Source: Anammoximicrobium sp032229885 (GTDB taxonomy: Bacteria > Planctomycetota > Planctomycetia > Pirellulales > Pirellulaceae). Taken from it: 17,351 nt of DNA. Every line of letters starts with the position of its first letter. Within the stretch, counting starts at the first letter, position 1. Positions 16,080-17,351 of the stretch are shown piece after piece. The stretch is from positions 1 through 17,351 of the forward strand of contig JAVYAJ010000405.1 of NCBI GenBank assembly GCA_032229885.1, written 5' to 3'. The translations under genes and the position numbers were made by a program. The notes under the pieces were generated by a model. That model made no database searches, was not told the DNA's origin, and saw only the letters and a list, made by a program, of their open reading frames with translations.

Positions 16080-16861
16080 GCATGCTCGCCAAGATTCAGC
16101 GGGGCCGGCAGACGATGCCGCCTCGCGTGCTGCTGTACGGAACCGAGGGGATCGGGAAGAGCACCTTCGGCTCACAAGCCCCCAAACCCGTGTTCATTCA
16201 AACCGAGGACGGACTCGACGAGATCGACACCGACAAGTTTCCCTTGGCGACGAGTTACGACCAGGTCGTCGCGGCGCTGGCCGACCTGCGGCGCGAGCAG
16301 CACGACTACGAGTCGGTCGTGATCGATTCGCTCGATTGGCTCGAACGCCTGGTGTTCGACCGGCTGTGCGCCGAGCACAACGCGCCGTCCATCGAACAGG
16401 TCGCCGGCGGCTACAGCAAGGGCTACACGCTGGCGCTCAACTTCTGGCGCGAAATCATCGCCCACCTGAACGTGCTCCGCAACAAGCGCGGCATGGTCGT
16501 GCTGCTCATCGCGCACTCGAAGGTCGAACGGTTCGAGGACCCCGAGTCGTCCCCCTACGACCGCTACTCGCCCCGCCTGCACAAACACGCCGCCGCACTG
16601 ATGAGCGAGTGGTGCGACGCCGTGCTGTTCGCCACGCGCAAGATGCGGACGCAGAGCGAAGACGCCGGCTTCGGCCGCAAGCGGACCACGGCGCACGCGA
16701 TCGGCAAGGATGGCGGCGAGCGGATTCTGCGTTGCGTGGGCGGCCCGTCGTGCGTCGCCAAGAATCGCTACGGCATCACCGACGAACTGCCGCTCTCGTG
16801 GGCGGCCTTCATGCAAGTACTAACCAACCATCAACCCCAAGGAACCGAGACCAATGGCTGA
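16076..16861 (+). CDS. Sak4-like AAA ATPase (phage recombination, AAA_24)
   Basis: This is a 261-aa RecA-fold nucleotide-binding protein of the AAA_24/Sak4 type found in phages and integrative elements, where such proteins promote strand annealing with an SSB. Walker A is G-T-E-G-I-G-K-S-T (22-30) and Walker B is V-V-I-D (81-84) followed by S-L-D-W-L. A sensor-like L-L-I-A-H-S-K segment lies near 141-147. The C-terminal part (T-T-A-H-A-I-G-K-D-G-G-E-R-I-L) is typical of the family. It overlaps genes on both sides and is followed by a DUF669 single-strand-binding protein and a RusA resolvase, a usual partnership. Size is normal and motifs intact. Confidence 0.88.
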   Translation: MSMLAKIQRGRQTMPPRVLLYGTEGIGKSTFGSQAPKPVFIQTEDGLDEIDTDKFPLATSYDQVVAALADLRREQHDYESVVIDSLDWLERLVFDRLCAEHNAPSIEQVAGGYSKGYTLALNFWREIIAHLNVLRNKRGMVVLLIAHSKVERFEDPESSPYDRYSPRLHKHAAALMSEWCDAVLFATRKMRTQSEDAGFGRKRTTAHAIGKDGGERILRCVGGPSCVAKNRYGITDELPLSWAAFMQVLTNHQPQGTETNG

Positions 16862-17315
16862 TCTGCGTGGATTCGACGCCAACCAAGTGGAGCCGACGAA
16901 CGACTTCGAACCGATCCCGGCCGGCAAGTACCAGGCCGTGATTATCGACTCCGAAATGAAACCGACGAAGGCCGGCACCGGCAACTACCTGCAACTCACC
17001 TTCCAGATCATTGAGGGGCCTTACGCGAATCGTCTCTTGTGGGCGCGGCTCAATCTCGACAACCCGAACGAAACGGCGCGGAAGATCGCCCAGGGCGAGT
17101 TGTCCGCCATCTGTCGGGCCGTGGGCGTGCTCGCGCCCAACGACAGCGTCGAGCTGCACAACTTGCCACTGGTGATCAACGTCCGCTGCAAGAAGCGCAG
17201 CGATACCGGCGAGATCGTCAACGAGATCAAAGGCTACTCCAAGAAGGATTCGCCTCAGCCGCCAACTGCCGCCGCGCCGGCTTCCAACAGCACGCCTCCT
17301 TGGAAGCGTTCGTGA
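16854..17315 (+). CDS. DUF669 phage-type single-stranded DNA-binding protein
   Basis: This is a 153-aa protein of the DUF669 family, which supplies OB-fold single-strand-binding proteins to phage recombination systems. The N-terminal A-D-L-R-G-F-D-A-N and I-P-A-G-K-Y-Q-A-V-I, the G-N-Y-L-Q-L-T-F-Q-I strand and the L-W-A-R-L-N-L-D-N-P-N segment are typical. The C-terminus is Pro/Ala/Ser-rich and ends P-P-W-K-R-S, resembling a flexible SSB tail. The start overlaps the ATPase by 8 bp with AAGGA at 16839-16843. The stop overlaps the next start (TGATG). Confidence 0.9.
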   Translation: MADLRGFDANQVEPTNDFEPIPAGKYQAVIIDSEMKPTKAGTGNYLQLTFQIIEGPYANRLLWARLNLDNPNETARKIAQGELSAICRAVGVLAPNDSVELHNLPLVINVRCKKRSDTGEIVNEIKGYSKKDSPQPPTAAAPASNSTPPWKRS

Positions 17316-17351
17316 TGATCGAACTGGAACTGCCGTATCCGCCGTCGGTGA
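17315..17351 (+). CDS. rusA: RusA-type Holliday junction resolvase, start only (cut by window edge)
   Basis: Only 12 codons are visible: M-I-E-L-E-L-P-Y-P-P-S-V. The L-P-Y-P-P-S-V start is characteristic of RusA-family endonucleases, where it is usually followed by N. A RusA gene after Sak4 and DUF669 is the expected order in phage-type recombination modules. The family resolves Holliday junctions using acidic residues that lie beyond this window, so activity cannot be judged. The start overlaps the DUF669 stop by one base. Confidence 0.65.
   Translation, partial: MIELELPYPPSV

Overview
The window reads as part of an integrated mobile element, or a defence island carried by one, in a GC-rich bacterium. 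The phylum is most likely Planctomycetota. That is an inference from three things: the small-protein / DUF2924 / large serine recombinase / helix-turn-helix cassette, the small stand-alone sigma factor ahead of a recombination module, and the codon use. No rRNA, tRNA or housekeeping gene is present to confirm it. Every gene I accept is on the + strand, and most neighbours overlap by a few bases (ATGA, GTGA or TGATG junctions).

Layout. (1) 1-1031: no supported gene; it holds a 20-bp direct repeat and a strong hairpin. (2) 1032-3728: integration cassette of a 68-aa small protein, a DUF2924 protein, a 523-aa large serine recombinase with zinc ribbon and coiled coil, and a 138-aa helix-turn-helix protein. 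(3) 3729-4160: non-coding, with a perfect 14-bp palindrome and a near-consensus sigma70-type promoter. (4) 4161-4516: a small possible GIY-YIG-like protein followed by its own intrinsic terminator. (5) 4536-12725: a Type I restriction-modification operon in the order single-TRD HsdS-like protein, HsdM, two-TRD HsdS, trypsin-like serine protease, HsdR, YgjP/DUF45 zinc metallopeptidase. (6) 12766-14898: three genes of unknown function (75, 318 and 319 aa) that continue the operon; the first two look like one gene split by a one-base deletion or coupled through GTGA. (7) 14899-17351: phage-type recombination module of a structured leader, a small sigma-70-family factor, a 100-aa unknown protein, a Sak4-like AAA ATPase, a DUF669 single-strand-binding protein, and the first 12 codons of a RusA-type resolvase cut by the window edge.

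How it may work together. The recombinase cassette would move the element. The sigma factor, ATPase, SSB and RusA would serve its expression and recombination. The restriction operon looks like defence cargo between them. The least ordinary parts are the serine protease coupled between hsdS and hsdR, the second metallopeptidase gene directly after hsdR, the half-size S subunit upstream of hsdM, the uncharacterised three-gene tail, and the two consecutive start regions (15116 and 15777) that lie in inverted repeats.
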